Below, in pieces: positions 15,001-30,100 of a stretch of 64,000 nucleotides of DNA (positions are counted from its first letter, which is position 1; each line of letters opens with the position of its first letter). The stretch is from NCBI GenBank assembly GCA_004352715.1, contig SCFE01000116.1, positions 516,111 through 580,110 on the forward strand. The letters run 5' to 3'. The translations under genes and the position numbers were made by a program. Source of the DNA: Hofstenia miamia. Its lineage: Eukaryota; Xenacoelomorpha; Acoela. Under the pieces are notes generated by a model. It was not told the origin of the DNA. It saw only the letters and a list, made by a program, of their open reading frames with translations, and did no database searches.

Positions 15001-18000
15001 GCATAACCCGGATTCATTGTGATAAAAATTGTACAGGTATCGTCTAATGTAAGCTCTGTTCCCTCAAATTCAAATGTTTTTACCTAAAATGTCTAGCTAT
15101 CTCATTGCTATTTTGTTGTGAGAAGAATAGAAAAAATAATATATTATAAAAACAACTCGAGAAGAATATAATAATACATAAAATGTTTTCAGCACATATA
15201 ATATAAATTTATGCTCAACTCAAAATAGGTAATGGACAATAGCAAAAAAAGTTAATTATCAAATGAACATTTATCTCTTCAAACGAGAGGTTATTGGTAG
15301 TGAACGGTTGCAACTTTTTGTTCTAAAAGTCCTGATTTTCTGTCGAGCGGACTTAGTGACCTCCAGTACGGACCCCTTAGGTTGGTTTTCTACACATTCC
15401 TTTAGCCCTAGTGCTTCTGCGTCTACTGTTTCCTCCACAATTAGCAGTCCTTTCCCTCCCTTATGCCTTGCCATGTACAGCCTGTCTACATCTCCATTTA
15501 AGTTGAATGCTATCTTTGCTGCTTATATCTTCCTTGTCTTATTGTCTAATTCCCTCAGTTTATTCTTGTTCCACCTAACTATTCCTGCCGAATATCTCAA
15601 CACTGGTATCGCCCATGTATTAATTGCTTTTATACTATTCTGCCCATTCAATGCTGACTTCTGTAGTACCTTCCTTACTCTCCTCTTTTATTCTTAACCT
15701 CGTCCTCATTTCCTCATGATCTGTTCTATCTTTCTCTATCACACCTAAGTACTTGTACCTCTTTTGACTTCCTCAATCTTATCACCACTGCTTGTCCTCA
15801 AACCATCTCCATTTATGCACTTGCCTCTGGTCATTGTCACTGTCGCACACTTCCCTAATCCAAATTCCAACCCAGAATCTCTGTTCGTCTTCTCCAATGT
15901 CTCCACTTGCTTCTGACACATCTTCCTTCAACTAGCACACATCTTCAGGTCGTCCATGTACCACTGTGACTCACTACACTACCATTCTTCTCCAACTTAT
16001 ACCCTATATCTGTCTACTTTAACTTTTCTGTGATGAGGATTAAGCTAACTACAAACAGTAGTGGTGCTAAACTGCCTCCCTGGAATATGCCTCGCCTAAA
16101 CCTTAACCTGTGTCCGTCTATCTCAGTCTGCCACTTCCAATCTCCCTCTTTAGAAACTCAACCCATTTCCATGAAACTCCATTGGCCTCTACCGTCCGCA
16201 ATACCAACCCATGTGATATGCTGTCATATGCCTTCCTGTAGTCTATCCATGCCATTGCTAAGTTTTTCTTCCTTCTTCTACAATTCTCCACCACTGCCTG
16301 GTCTATCAACAAGTGATCTTTGCATCCTCTCGTCTTTGTCCTACATCCATTCTGCTCCTCTGGTATCAACCTGTTCTGTTCTAAGTAACATGCCAGCCTA
16401 CTTGAAATCACAGAAGTTAGCAATTTCCAAGTTGTTGGCAGACATGTTATTGGCATGAAGTTGCTTGCCTCGCTACCTCTCTTTGGGTATCAGAAATGTC
16501 CATCCCACTACCATCCACTCTGGGCACCCACTCAACACACACTTCTCCAATGCTACTGCTAGTCTCTGATGAACATTTGTGAACTTCTTCAGCCAATACA
16601 CATTTACCTCATCTCTGCCTGGCGCCTTCCAATTCGTCATCTTCTTTAGAGCCTCCTTCAGCTTTACAGTTGTGATTACTTCTTCTTCTTGCCTAAATTC
16701 CTTCTGCATCTGCACAATCTCTATCACTTCCCCATATACTCTCCCAGGACCTTACTGCGTCTTCTCTGCATCTAGTTCTTTGTAGAATTTTCCTTCTTGG
16801 GTCTCAAACGTCATATTGTCTCTTGCCTGCTTTGCCCTTGCCCTATATTTTCTCAGTTTCTCAGCTTCTGCAACTAATCTCTGCTTAAGCTCTTCTCTTG
16901 CAGCTTCTATAGTCTTCCCCTTACCTAACATGCACCTGTCCTGTACTGCCTTACTTGTCCTGATCTTCCCTAATTGCTGTTTAATCGTTGCCACTTTATT
17001 CTCAATTCTTTTCTCCCATGCCGGCTTTCTGTCTCTCTTATCTTCTTGTCGTCTTTTCTTATTCATGTCCATGCCTACATTTTCCAGCACCTCACATGCG
17101 CCTGCATACACTAAGCTATTTACTTCTGTGACACTCCTAGCATCTATCCTCTCCAACACTTTATTGACCTTTGCTGTCTCTACTGCTAGCTTGCTTTTCT
17201 TAACTCCTCTTGGAACTGGCAACCTAGTTCTCTCACCTATTTCTTCCTTCATCTTTTCCTTGATTGCTGCTTCAGTTTCTGCGTCCACTGGTTCTGCTTC
17301 TTCCGCCAATTGTGCCTCAACGCTTATCACTTCATCTTCCCTCTGCTTAGCCTGTTCAACTCTCTTTTCCCTTTACTCTCATCCAACTGTAACTTTCGCA
17401 CTTGTCCTGCAAGCCTCTGCTCTGTAACTTCTAATCCTGTTTCTGCCTTCCTCCATTCGTCCAACATTCTCTTCCTGTAACCCCTCTTATCTGGCCTGCT
17501 TCTTCTGTAACACTCCAGTGCTGTTCTGTTCGGCTCATCTGTCCATTTATGCCGTCGTCCATTGGTCTTTGTGGATCCTATACTACCACTTCTCGAGTCC
17601 ACACTCCCGATTGTGGAGTCCNNNNNNNNNNNNNNNNNNNNNNNNNNNNNNNNNNNNNNNNNNNNNNNNNNNNNNNNNNNNNNNNNNNNNNNNNNNNNNN
17701 NNNNNNNNNNNNNNNNNNNNNNNNNNNNNNNNNNNNNNNNNNNNNNNNNNNNNNNNNNNNNNNNNNNNNNNNNNNNNNNNNNNNNNNNNNNNNNNNNNNN
17801 NNNNNNNNNNNNNNNNNNNNNNNNNNNNNNNNNNNNNNNNNNNNNNNNNNNNNNNNNNNNNNNNNNNNNNNNNNNNNNNNNNNNNNNNNNNNNNNNNNNN
17901 NNNNNNNNNNNNNNNNNNNNNNNNNNNNNNNNNNNNNNNNNNNNNNNNNNNNNNNNNNNNNNNNNNNNNNNNNNNNNNNNNNNNNNNNNNNNNNNNNNNN

Positions 18001-18262
18001 NNNNNNNNNNNNNNNNNNNNNNNNNNNNNNNNNNNNNNNNNNNNNNNNNNNNNNNNNNNNNNNNNNNNNNNNNNNNNNNNNNNNNNNNNNNNNNNNNNNN
18101 NNNNNNNNNNTTCGCACCCTCTGACCATTTAAGGCATGCCGGGGACTGAGGGCCTTTTCTTTTGTTTTCACTTTGATATTAGGAAAGGGTTGGGGCAGGG
18201 CTCGAACCCGGGTCTTCGCGGGCTAACCCTTGGCCACTGGGGCCCTCTATTATTATTATTGC

Positions 18263-18296
<34 letters not shown>

Positions 18297-19367
18297 TCTC
18301 ACAGCTTCATGCTGGTATTCCCCTCAGCTCGGGGAACTCACCAGTTCCCAGGGAGTCTGAGAGCTTTCCTCAGGACTCTAGCTGTTCCTAACAATGCTGC
18401 CTTCTGTGCTACTGCTCCTCCCCACTTTGGTACTCCCAACTTCTCCAAGTATCTGTTATGATTCTTACTCACTGTTCCTAGTGCTCCTACAACTACTGAG
18501 ACTACTTCGACCTTCTTTAACTTCCACAGCCTTTCTATTACCTCTGCCAACTCCCTGTACTTGTCTATCTTCTCTTTCTCCTTGCTTTCTACATTCTTGT
18601 CCTTTGGTACAGCTATGTCTATCACTGTTCCTAATCTTTGCTCTTTGTCTACCACTACTATGTCTGGCCTCCGTGCTTCTATCACCTTGCTTGTCTCTAT
18701 GTTGAAGTCCCACAGTATCTTAATCTTCTCATTTTCTATGACGCCCTGTGGCTTGTGCTCATACCACTTGTCTCCTGCTTCTAACCCATGCTGCCAGCTC
18801 AAACTCCAATGTACCATTTTTCCTACCTTGTCATGCCTGAACTTATACTCATTCTGCGGCAACTTCTTACATCCTGCTATCAGATGATCTACTGTCTCAC
18901 ACTCTTTCTTACATAGCCTACATTTATCACTTACTTCTGCTCTTCTGTCTATATGCTTCTTCACCCAGATCGTTCTTATTGCTTGCTCCTGTGCTGCCAT
19001 TATTAGTGCTTCTGTTTCTCTCTATGGTCCTGCCTTCTTTAACCACTTGTTGCTCTCTGGGTTGCTTTTTTACATATTCCCTTAGCCCTAGTGCTTTTGC
19101 TTCTACAGTTTCCTCAACACTTAGCAGCCCTTTCCCTCCCTTATGCCTTGCCATGTACAGCCTATCTACATCTCCATTGAGGTTGAATGCTCTCCCTGCT
19201 GCTAGTATCTTCCTTGTCTCCCTGTCTAATTCCCTCAGTTCATTCTTGTTCCACTTAACTATTCCTGCCGAATATCTCAACACTGGTATCGCCCACGTAT
19301 TAAATGCCTTTATGCTGTTCTGCCCATTCAATGCTGACTTCTGTAGTACCTTCCTTACTCTCCTCTT

Positions 19368-19407
<40 letters not shown>

Positions 19408-21155
19408 GATTTATTGTTATATGCATTTAACCCTTTCTTTTTCACAGCTTCATGCTTGTCCCAAGCAATCTGAGATTTCCTCAGGACTCCAGCTGTTTCT
19501 AACAGTGCTGCCTTCTGTACTACCATTCCACCTTAGTAATCCTCCCTCCTCCAAGTATCTGTTGTTTCCTACTTCCTGTTCCTAGTGCTCTGTTCTCTGT
19601 CACAGTTTTCTGCATTACTTCAATAATTTCATGGCTATATTTTGTTTGTATTTGTGTTTCTATTCTATTCTGGTATGCTTTCTTTTCCTCACCCTCTGTT
19701 CTTGTCTTTCTTAACTCCATACTGACTTCCAGTATTTCCTTAGATTGTTTTTCTACATAATCCTTTAGTCCTACTGTTTTTGTTTCTGCAGCTTCCTCCA
19801 CGCCCATCAGTCCTTCTCCTCTGTGCATGTACTGTCTAGTAGTTTCCAAGTATCCCTGTATAACTTCACTCTTATTCTAACTAACTATCCCTCAACACGG
19901 TATAGTCTAAGTATTCTTGTACTCGCCCATGTAAAGAACTAGTATTAAAAAACAATCCCTGTTAAGTGCATAAATTCAAACTAATGCATGGTTTAATTAT
20001 TATGAAAATTGTCCTTTAAGCATATGTAAGTATTTTTTGAACATTAATATTACACTTTTGTTCCTAAAAATACATATAGTTTAAATGTATATGCAAGCAA
20101 AAACGTTTGAACTTTCTGTACAAAATAAAGGACGTTTAACTCTAAGATAATATCTTGAGAATATAATGGGACAAATATTTGAGGAATTTGTTGACAGCTT
20201 GTCATGTTTAAACTAAAGAAAATATATCCCTTGAATTAATTGGACATTCTTTTAAATATTGATAACTGCATACGGTATGCATTAAAAATTCAGTCGGTTG
20301 TCAAAAGAGAATGAATAATATCGTTGATATTGTGTTGCATGCGTCACTGTTAAAACTTACATGAGCTGCAATGGCCCTCTGAATGCAGAGAATCTGCTGA
20401 GCAACAACAGAAAGTACTTCCAATTCAATTCGATTAAATTCATCGAAGCAAGCCCATGCTCCCGCCTGAGCTAAGCCTTTAAAGAATTTTCCCATAGCTT
20501 TGTAATCCAAACCATCTGAGCAGTTAAAAACAACACACTAAATAATCGATTTCAATATAACTAAGAATTATTGACAATATTGCTACATCCTTGAAACTAT
20601 AATAATTAAAATGGTCGGTTCGCAATTTTTTGACAATTTTCTTTGCAACAATATCCCGGTGAACAGTGTTTACAAAAAGATAAAATAATTCAGTAATTGA
20701 GATAGTCTCCATACAATCAGGGAATAAATGCCAATTTGCAGTACCTGTTTAGCAACTGCCTTAGCTAAATCTTTAGATGTCTCAGTTTTGCCAGTTCCTG
20801 CTGGGCCTTCAGGAGCGCCACCGAGATTCAATTTTAAAGCACCCATTAGAGTTCTAAACTTATTTATAAACAGAAATGTAATCTAACGCATTGAAAATAC
20901 CTGTAGCAGCGATCTGTGAGAGGAGTGATGACCAAACGAGATGAATTCCCTAGATATTCGCACCCATATAAGAGATCAGTAGTTATCATACACACGTGAA
21001 GATCTAAGCCTTGATAAAAATAACGAAGTTGAGAAATCCACTTAAAATCTTGAGCATCTTTAATGCCGGACTTTGCTAAATCTGCAACTACGTCCCTCGC
21101 TAAATAAAAATTAATTATTTATATTTTACGGTTGTTTTTTGAAACACATACGCAC

Positions 21156-21192
<37 letters not shown>

Positions 21193-24100
21193 NNNNNNNN
21201 NNNNNNNNNNNNNNNNNNNNNNNNNNNNNNNNNNNNNNNNNNNNNNNNNNNNNNNNNNNNNNNNNNNNNNNNNNNNNNNNNNNNNNNNNNNNNNNNNNNN
21301 NNNNNNNNNNNNNNNNNNNNNNNNNNNNNNNNNNNNNNNNNNNNNNNNNNNNNNNNNNNNNNNNNNNNNNNNNNNNNNNNNNNNNNNNNNNNNNNNNNNN
21401 NNNNNNNNNNNNNNNNATATATATATATATATGGGTGGTCCAAAATGTGGGATAAAAATAAAAATTACGTAAATCATTGCTCCCTGGTCATTTCTTTATT
21501 CCATTCGGAAAAACAAATCTTGAGCTCAAATTTGAACTAAATCAGAGCATGTTTAGGGGTTCCTCAAATGTGCAGATTTTAATACATCATTGGCCAGCAA
21601 GACATGTCCCTCGGTGTTCAGCGGCTTTAATGGTTGAAGAAAAAATATTTTGCAGGAATGACACAGAATTCTGAAAATCTATTTTCGTCACAAATGAAGC
21701 CTTGAGAATCGACAAATTTGAATTGATTATTTTTTACGTAAATGATAACCTTGTTTTAAGCTTTTATTTATTATTTAGATTTAGATTTTTAAAAATTCCA
21801 ACGCAGTTTCATTTTCACTCGGCAAACTCGCTCAGTCATTAGCCTGTAGTCCTTTTTGTTCTGGTAAGTAGCCTAAGCTATCATATTTCAGTGTAATAAA
21901 TACTGCAACACGTTGTTGACTTTCATGAATTGTCTAAAAGTTCTATAGACCCATTTTCGCCTAACTCCTAGATCCTGTAGACTAGGTATTATTACTGTTG
22001 CAAAATTCCAAATGAAAGTGACTTCATGTCACAGAGGTTCCCCATGAGCAGCAGAAATTCCGAGAAATGAAACAAGGACAGTCATTAAAAGATTTCTGAT
22101 ATGGTAGGGAGTGCAGGATTACAGGTAGTTTGCACGCTTTTTTCAGTTAGGCCTAAGATAATTTTGAAACGTTTAACTGATCAATTCCTTTGATTTTCAT
22201 AAAATTATTCACAATTTTACCATTGATAGCCTCATAATATTTTGAACATCCAATACCTCCCTTTCGCGTGGATTTCAGATGAGGCTCTTAATATAATATT
22301 TTGATATCTGATACATAGATAGTCTCGACATAGCTTGCTATAGTTAGAAGTCTTTCTAGTGATTTTGACGCTAACATAACTCGGTGGAAATTACCATAGA
22401 TATTTCAATAGAAACGGGTAAGACTGTCACTGATGAGTTTTGCATAGATATGTTTTTTAAGTTCCTCATTTCTTTTAACAGAAGTGTTAAGGCTTACATG
22501 TAGACTCCATGATTTTATAATTCGACTTTCAGTAAATTCTGATGCATTCAGTCTTTATTTTTGCAAATCTGGAGAGATACAAATTATAAGAACCCTAATT
22601 ATGTGTCAATCTTGCGTGAAAATTTGTTGGCAGTCCTCCATTATATGATTTTATTTTAGAAAAAAGGAAAAACCTTGTTACACATCACGATTAACCAAAC
22701 ACTTTGTCGAAGAGAAGGAGGTAGCCCTTATCCCAAATTGGCATATGCGAAGTAGTGAGCTCAAAATAATTGAGAATGCTTGCACAGAATTGAAACGTCA
22801 ATCTTCGAATATCGAGGATTCTTGGAAAGCGATTGAATAAGAATTTTATAAAATTTTTAGTGATTTTGAAAAAACTTCTCTCTACTATGCCCAATTGGGG
22901 TTATGAGGTGATTCAGCAAAATTGATGGATTATCCGAAACTAATGAACTGCTAACAGTATACATTTTTACTGTAACTAAATAATTTATGGGTATGCTGAA
23001 TGCTAATATTTTCTGTCAATTTTCACTTTTATGGTGTCGTCCCATTTCTTTTAGCCAATGTCATTTTTGTTGCGTTCAGATTTTTTCAAATATATAACAA
23101 ATAAATATAGTATTTTTCCCAATAAATACTAGGATGACCTTTCTAGCTTTCCTAAGTAATATAGTAGCGTTTCATTACATGATTGTAAAATAATAACCTA
23201 AACGCAAAAAATTCATGGGTGTCTCAATACGTTATTTGTCCAGGTCTGAATTTTTTTTCTCGTACAAACCATGGCAAGTGCAGTTTTCCCTATTGCAACG
23301 AAATTTTACAATGATTCAATTGTAACCCGATGCAGATATTTTGCTTCTATTGTTATTATTATATTTGCAAATTTTAGTATATTTGTTCATGATTTTTACC
23401 TTAATAAAGATCTATCGATCAATATATTTATTCATATCACCTATATCAGAGGATGAATCTGACTAATACTTTGAGGTCAAGTCACGATTTAGCAGTTGTG
23501 ATCGAGTCAACTTCGCGGCAAAAAATGTTGACAATAACATTTATTACGAACATTTAATAATCACAGTTTGCAATTACTAAACACATTTCATTTTTGCAAA
23601 ATATTGCTATTGAATTGTTACACAATTTTGTTGGCATTGAAAAGATAAACTGTTAACAATACGCATGCTATTTACCTTCAGCATGACAGATAAAAGAAAA
23701 CGTCTAACAATTGATTTCGCATTAATAAAAAACATTTTGAAAACACTATAGACTAGAATCAAATATCACAAAATTATAGCATAAACTTCTTTTAATTGTA
23801 ATAAAGTGTCTTGAAAGGAAATTTAAGAACATTTGACGCATTTAACATTGCAAACTAAGAAAAAGAATTCACGAAAACAAATTACCATGCACGTCAATAA
23901 CAATAAGAGCGCCAAGGGATATTCTAGTGCCAGATTCCAAACGACTTCTGACCATCGTAACTATGTCGTCAATCTGCTGATTACATTTCTGGTGATAATC
24001 CTAAAATAAATTGTAATGCATCTGCATTATGAGAAAGCAAATGGGGAAATTAACAACTGAAACCATATTTTCATATAAACAATTATACCTCGATTCCTCC

Positions 24101-27100
24101 TTTCACTCTTAGCGCTTCTTCGAGCTCAGAAGTCCAAAAAGTTTGGCTAACACAAAGTACCACTTGTCCAGGCCACTGTTTCACCCAATCGGTTCGTTTA
24201 TTCTCAGAATAAGCAGTCACGGACTCGCCGATTATGCTGCGGAGAGATTTTTTCATTAAATCTTCTACTTGGACTAACCATTTTTCTACCATTCCCTTTG
24301 CTTTAGCGGGATTAATTTTGCCAATAAAGGGGACTATCTCTTTTTCTGATGATATCATTGCAGTTATCTCTTGATTTTCATCAAACTGTAGACGTGCAAT
24401 TCCTAAATTTAGTTGGAATCTAAGAAATCATATCTGCATAATTGATAGTCAAACTTAATCCCATACCCAAGTTATAAAAGTAAAGAGAAACTATAAGGTT
24501 GGTTTTTGATAATAATTTAACTTAGAATTTACCTTCAAAGCATTTTTTAAGATGAGGTTGAACACGCATAGGATCTTTAGTTTCAGAAAGAATCTCGAGA
24601 AGTTCATCATTTGACAAAAAGAAGAATCTTGGAAAGAACAATCGCTTCTTCTCCAAGTAATCATTAAGACCTTTTTGAATTTCATCCAAAAGCTTGTTAG
24701 CGTTAGTTAAACGATCTAACATGTTGGGCTGATCAGTTGCTGCTAAAACGTGGACATCTTTTATTGCTTCCGCTAAAATATAACAACATAAAATGTCAAT
24801 CATGAAATGACAGTTGATTTTAAACTACATCAAACAGTTTGAACGTCATGATCAATTAAAAGCATTCATTTACAGTCATTATTTTAATAAAAATCTCAAT
24901 GTTCTAATCACGGCTACCCAAAGAACGGTCATATAACTACTAGTTTTTCAATATTTGAATTGCCCTTGTCATCATCTCCTAGCTTGCAACTAAAAAAACA
25001 AGTGAACAGTCCCAATATTTAGATAAATTAAAAATTCATTTATGAAGTAGATTTTAAGCAATCCAGCATGACAATAATTTCAAACAAAAATTGTCCGAAT
25101 TAACTCAAGTATCTAGATGTCTTAGAAAAATGTGTAAATTCAAACCCATAAAATAATGGAATTAAATTAATCATGTACACACATACCCATTATTTCCCTC
25201 CAGGTGCTATCCACTTCACCAAATTTTCTACCTTCTTCTGGCATTTGTGCAATGATGTCCTCTGACGAAAAAATCGGCTCCAAATACAACCAGGTTGCTT
25301 GACACTAAACGATTTCACTTTATATGATAAAATATTTTAACATTCTATAGTAAAATATCAAACAATTGCTTAATTATCTTGTATTGGTATGCATAATACA
25401 TTGACAGATTCATTGAATCAAATGTTATATGTCATCCATCATTTATGTAGAAGGCGAAGTTAAGGAATTTACCTTGAGCCATTGTTCAATGATATCTTGA
25501 ATTAATCGTAGTCTATCATTCCAGTTTCTCATTTCTTCCTCCATAAATTGAATATATGGTGATCCAATCATCGTTTGTGCTTTCACAATGTGATCATCAA
25601 GAAGTAGTTGAATGTCATCGAGAGCCGACAAAATACTTACGCCCTAAAGATATAAAAATAACGCTTGTTATTATGCATATGTAATGAATAAATGCATTTA
25701 AAAATGGTTACCGTTTCTCTGTATGGAACAAGTTCGAAAAGCATATCTCTCCAGTCCAGCTTCATCTTTTCCAGTGTCTTCTCCAGAGTATATTCCTTAC
25801 TTGCACTACCACTTATCTCTTCCAATCTAAAAGTCACGTAGCACATGTTTGAACAGATTCTAACAACGCTTACTGATCGATATGAGCGCCAATTCCAGTT
25901 TGAAGCATATTGTCGAATGAGGTATCGGGATCAGGCTTAATATTTAATCCGACAATCTCCGACATCTAAACGACTTATGCGTTACATTACTTTAATTTAA
26001 ACTTGAAGAAATTAATTGCAAATTAAAATTACTCTTACAGTTAAAGATACATTTTAAAACAAAAAGTCAAAAATATTTCTTAATGAATATAAGAAAACCT
26101 TAAGGAAATGAATCTTTATGCGAAATAAAGAGCTATGTGGATAGTTTAAAAAGAACGAGGTCATATATGCTCCTGATTAGTTGCAACTCCCAATTTTAAT
26201 GCAGTGCAACTCAAATGTGAAATTTGAAAGTAAGTACAATCAACAACAAAGATATTTTGCAAGCTAATACAGGGCTGATGTTTCTTGATTTTATTAAAAT
26301 AAAAAATATCAATAAATAAAATGAGCTCGCTAATACGCAAACTGTTTATCAATATTATGTGCATTTATTCATTTATAATCATAAATTTATATTATACTTC
26401 ACCACATCGAAAAGTCTTATACCCTTCCTATAAAATTGTGATTGAAAAAAATCCCACAATTCCATTGATCAATTAAATGCAAAGAAAGCATTTAAGCAAA
26501 AATATTAAGACCGCTCATAACCTTTCTATAGATTATGTATTTTTTCATCAAGTAGTGCATTTCTAATGAAGCTAAAAGTCGTGGAAAATTTTTAGCTTGT
26601 GGTAATAGAGAATAGACATGCACGTCTCGATAACTAACTAATTATCACGGTGTCCATGTTATGACTTTAACTAAAATACTGTGACTCATAATCACCATTT
26701 TTTGAAAACTATCAATAGAATGAACACGGAGGTGTTACCTGTTTCCAGTGGCGATCTCTCAACCCCGGGTTGCAGATTACAGATAAAACGGGTAGATGGG
26801 GCTTAAACTTATCGATTTTCGCTCGCACTTGCAACGCCACTTTTTGTGGGCCAGGATCGCTTATTTGCTTGCTAAGCTTGTGTACCGTTCTCCACATATT
26901 CATCACTTCTTCTTTTATTTTTTCTGCATCTAATCCAACAAATGGTCCTAAATTGTTCATGTTATTTTGATCACTGTTCATAATATATTAAAATTATAAA
27001 AGAACACTCATTTCAATAAATCAATACACAAAAATTATAAAATATGATAAAAAAATCATAAATATATTTTTGCTGGAAAGAAATTTACATTTGCTGTGAT

Positions 27101-30100
27101 TATTCATTTTCAGCAAACGTCCAGCTACAATTTTGAGATGTTAGACAAATTCCATGATAGTTTGTACAACGAAACTTCAATAAAATGATTAGGAAATTGT
27201 GATAAAGCAGGGAATGCTAAGAGTGATTGTGAATAAATTGCGTTAACACGGGTAACGCTGTGACGTAATATTGTCTGTACTTGTCTTCAAATGTTTTTGC
27301 ATATTCCAAGATGCTTATTTTAAGAAAAGTTTGGGCTAGCTTCGTATAGGCTTCGAGAACTTCCAATTTAATATAAAAATCAATAATGAGTTTTGCACGA
27401 TTAATACTTAAGAAAAGTTTGGAATTGTTAAAATCTTATTTACTGAATCTCACGATTTCATCATCTGATCCTCATAACGATGCTGGCTACAATACTATCA
27501 TCCGAAATGTTCCCTATCTCGCTATTGCCAACAACATTTCAATGTTGAAAAAGCTGAACTCGTATGTGTTGAATTCACATTATCAACTCCATAGTATGAC
27601 AGCAACAGGATGATCCACGAGAATTCTGCTTAGTAGAGCGTCATATTCTCTAGCTTATTTGCCTTCACTAACATTTTTTAATTTTAACCTTCGAAATGTT
27701 GTTAATTTTCTTATGATCTTTGCTGCATGTAAAAGTGGTAAATTCTATTTTGCTTAGAAGACATTAATATTTTCAAAAATAAAGAAAGTTTTTAGTCTGC
27801 AGCTAAAATTGTTTCAATCACGAACAAAAAATTATTGAAAATATAAATTTACGCTTCCTTACCGTACATCCAAACGTCGTGATTTGTGTGGAATCCAAAA
27901 GCAGTGTTCCACAATTTATCGAAAGGATCCTTAAGATTTTGAGCGACTGTTATTTGAGGCATCGGTGTAATTTCCCAATCAAACAACTTTTCTTCTTCAT
28001 TAATTTGCTCCTGTTCTGCTCTAATATTATCCAGACGATGAGATATATCCTCTAACACATTGACGTTATTCTCCATTTCATCACTGCTAACCGTCTAAAT
28101 AGGAATATAACATTCCATGAATCAACATATCTGAAGTTTTATACTTTTGCATTTTGCTGGTATAGAATTCACTAATATATCTACTAAATACAGTTTTTTA
28201 TCTACCCCATTTTCTTAAGGAGACGAATAATAATTGATTTTTAGCCTAAGTAAAGCAAAAAATTTTCAGTATCTAACCATTGTTTACTCAAGATAATGTA
28301 ACGATACGATATTTTATATTATTGCATATAATTAACTGAAAGGGAATTCCTTCAACAATATTGGATAATGCACAAATATGCAATATATAAACAATCGTTA
28401 AATAGTAGTTTAAAGCTAGCCTATATTAAATAAAAAGGACTGCTTCAATATATCCCATATTTCGTAACTTCTTCATTGTCTACCAGATTCTAAATAAACG
28501 AATCCCTAGTTTTATCATTTGTAAATAAATGATAATCATTTTTAAATTAATTCATGAAAAATACATGGAAAACATTTGATTAACTGCATTTGCATTCATT
28601 CTGGAACAGAAGCAGAAAATGAATTATTTTACTTTATCATTGGAATGTACCTCTTTTTTGCGAAAGGCCTCGATTTCCTTAAGGATGTCTTCGATCTTTT
28701 GTTCAAACAGTACTCGTCTAAAAACCGAAAATTAAAATGTGAAATTGGATTGAAAATAAAATATAATAGCAAACGGTCGCAAACGAATTTCTTCCCAATA
28801 TTAAATGAAACATAAATACAAAAAATTAGAATGAAGCATCAATAACATAATTGGGGTAAAAGCTAGAGCAGTCCATGGTGATAGAGGAAACTATAAAAAC
28901 ACTTGCTGAAAAAAAAGAATTTGGCAATTTAGGTAGCAAAAAGTTACTTGTTCAACAAATTCTTCAATTTTAATAAAATTTTAGATTAGATGGTTAAAAG
29001 AGAACATAGAATAAGAAAACGAGATTTCAGACACATATTCAATTACTAAATAATAATTATTTGAAAGAGGTATTTGTATACCAATTACATTTACTTATTT
29101 AGAAAATGAAAACATATAAAATTCACACTATATTTGCGCAATAATATATTCGTTTTGTACATACTATTAATTATAGCAAATGCCAGCGGTGATCAGAATG
29201 ACTGGAAATATATTTGAAGCAGCTTTTAGTCATTTTAATTCTCATTGAAGTCAATGCTTTAATTGCGATTATGTTGCGCGCAATATAGCAATATTTCTAG
29301 GACTGAATTTGATATTTTGATTTTAGGTACAAAATGAAAAATATTTAGTTCAATTACAATATTATGAGGCTAATAACCAAAATCCCCAACGCTTTCTGCA
29401 ATGAATAAAAGAAAGTTAGCGAATTATCTTAGAGTATGATAGTTAAAATGTGCACAAATCCACACTTCAAATTGATTATCAGGACAATGAAAATATAACC
29501 ATCACTTTGAATTTGATAAATATAACAATCTTAGGTTGGGAATTATGTATTGACAATTTCTTACCTTTTCCGAAGCTTCTCTTCCGAGCTTTCACGAATA
29601 GATTGCAATCTAACTTCATTTGATTTCAACTCTTCGGAGATACGACCGGGCCAGCCAAATACCTCACTGTTCAGTTCAATGTCATCAACTTAAAACAATA
29701 ACTCACATTATATCACATTCATTGGTCTACATTTCAAACTTTGCGCAATGGCAATGCATATTGCGACCAAAGTATACAATATAAGTTCATGTCATAGTGC
29801 AGAAATTGTAGATAAATTAGCAATTCTAAGTAGTATGTTGATATGAAACACCTAAAGAAAATGTCGCCTCAACATTGTCACTTTTAGTGTAATAGTAATT
29901 ATTGAAATACGTAAGATGAACACCTTGCAACTGATAAGAATGGATATATATATATTATTATAATTACCTGGGAAAGAAGCGTAGTCAAAGAGAAACATAA
30001 GTCGTTCTTTTGCATCCTCAACTTTCTGCAACAGTGCGAATGTTGTTTTGTCATTTGAAGTGATAATGTATTGAGTGAGACCGACTACATCTTCAGTAGT

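Noticed and set aside
17518-18171. Long ORFs on both strands around 17.5-18.2 kb
   Set aside because: They consist almost wholly of the N run.
15263-19585. Several plus-strand ORFs of 100-200 codons rich in Leu/Ser/Cys
   Set aside because: They are antisense readings of the minus-strand R4/Dong-like LINE copies, whose sense frames carry recognisable RT, knuckle and nuclease motifs.
21115-21540. ORFs of repeated Tyr-Ile around the TA repeat
   Set aside because: Translation of TA microsatellite and Ns.
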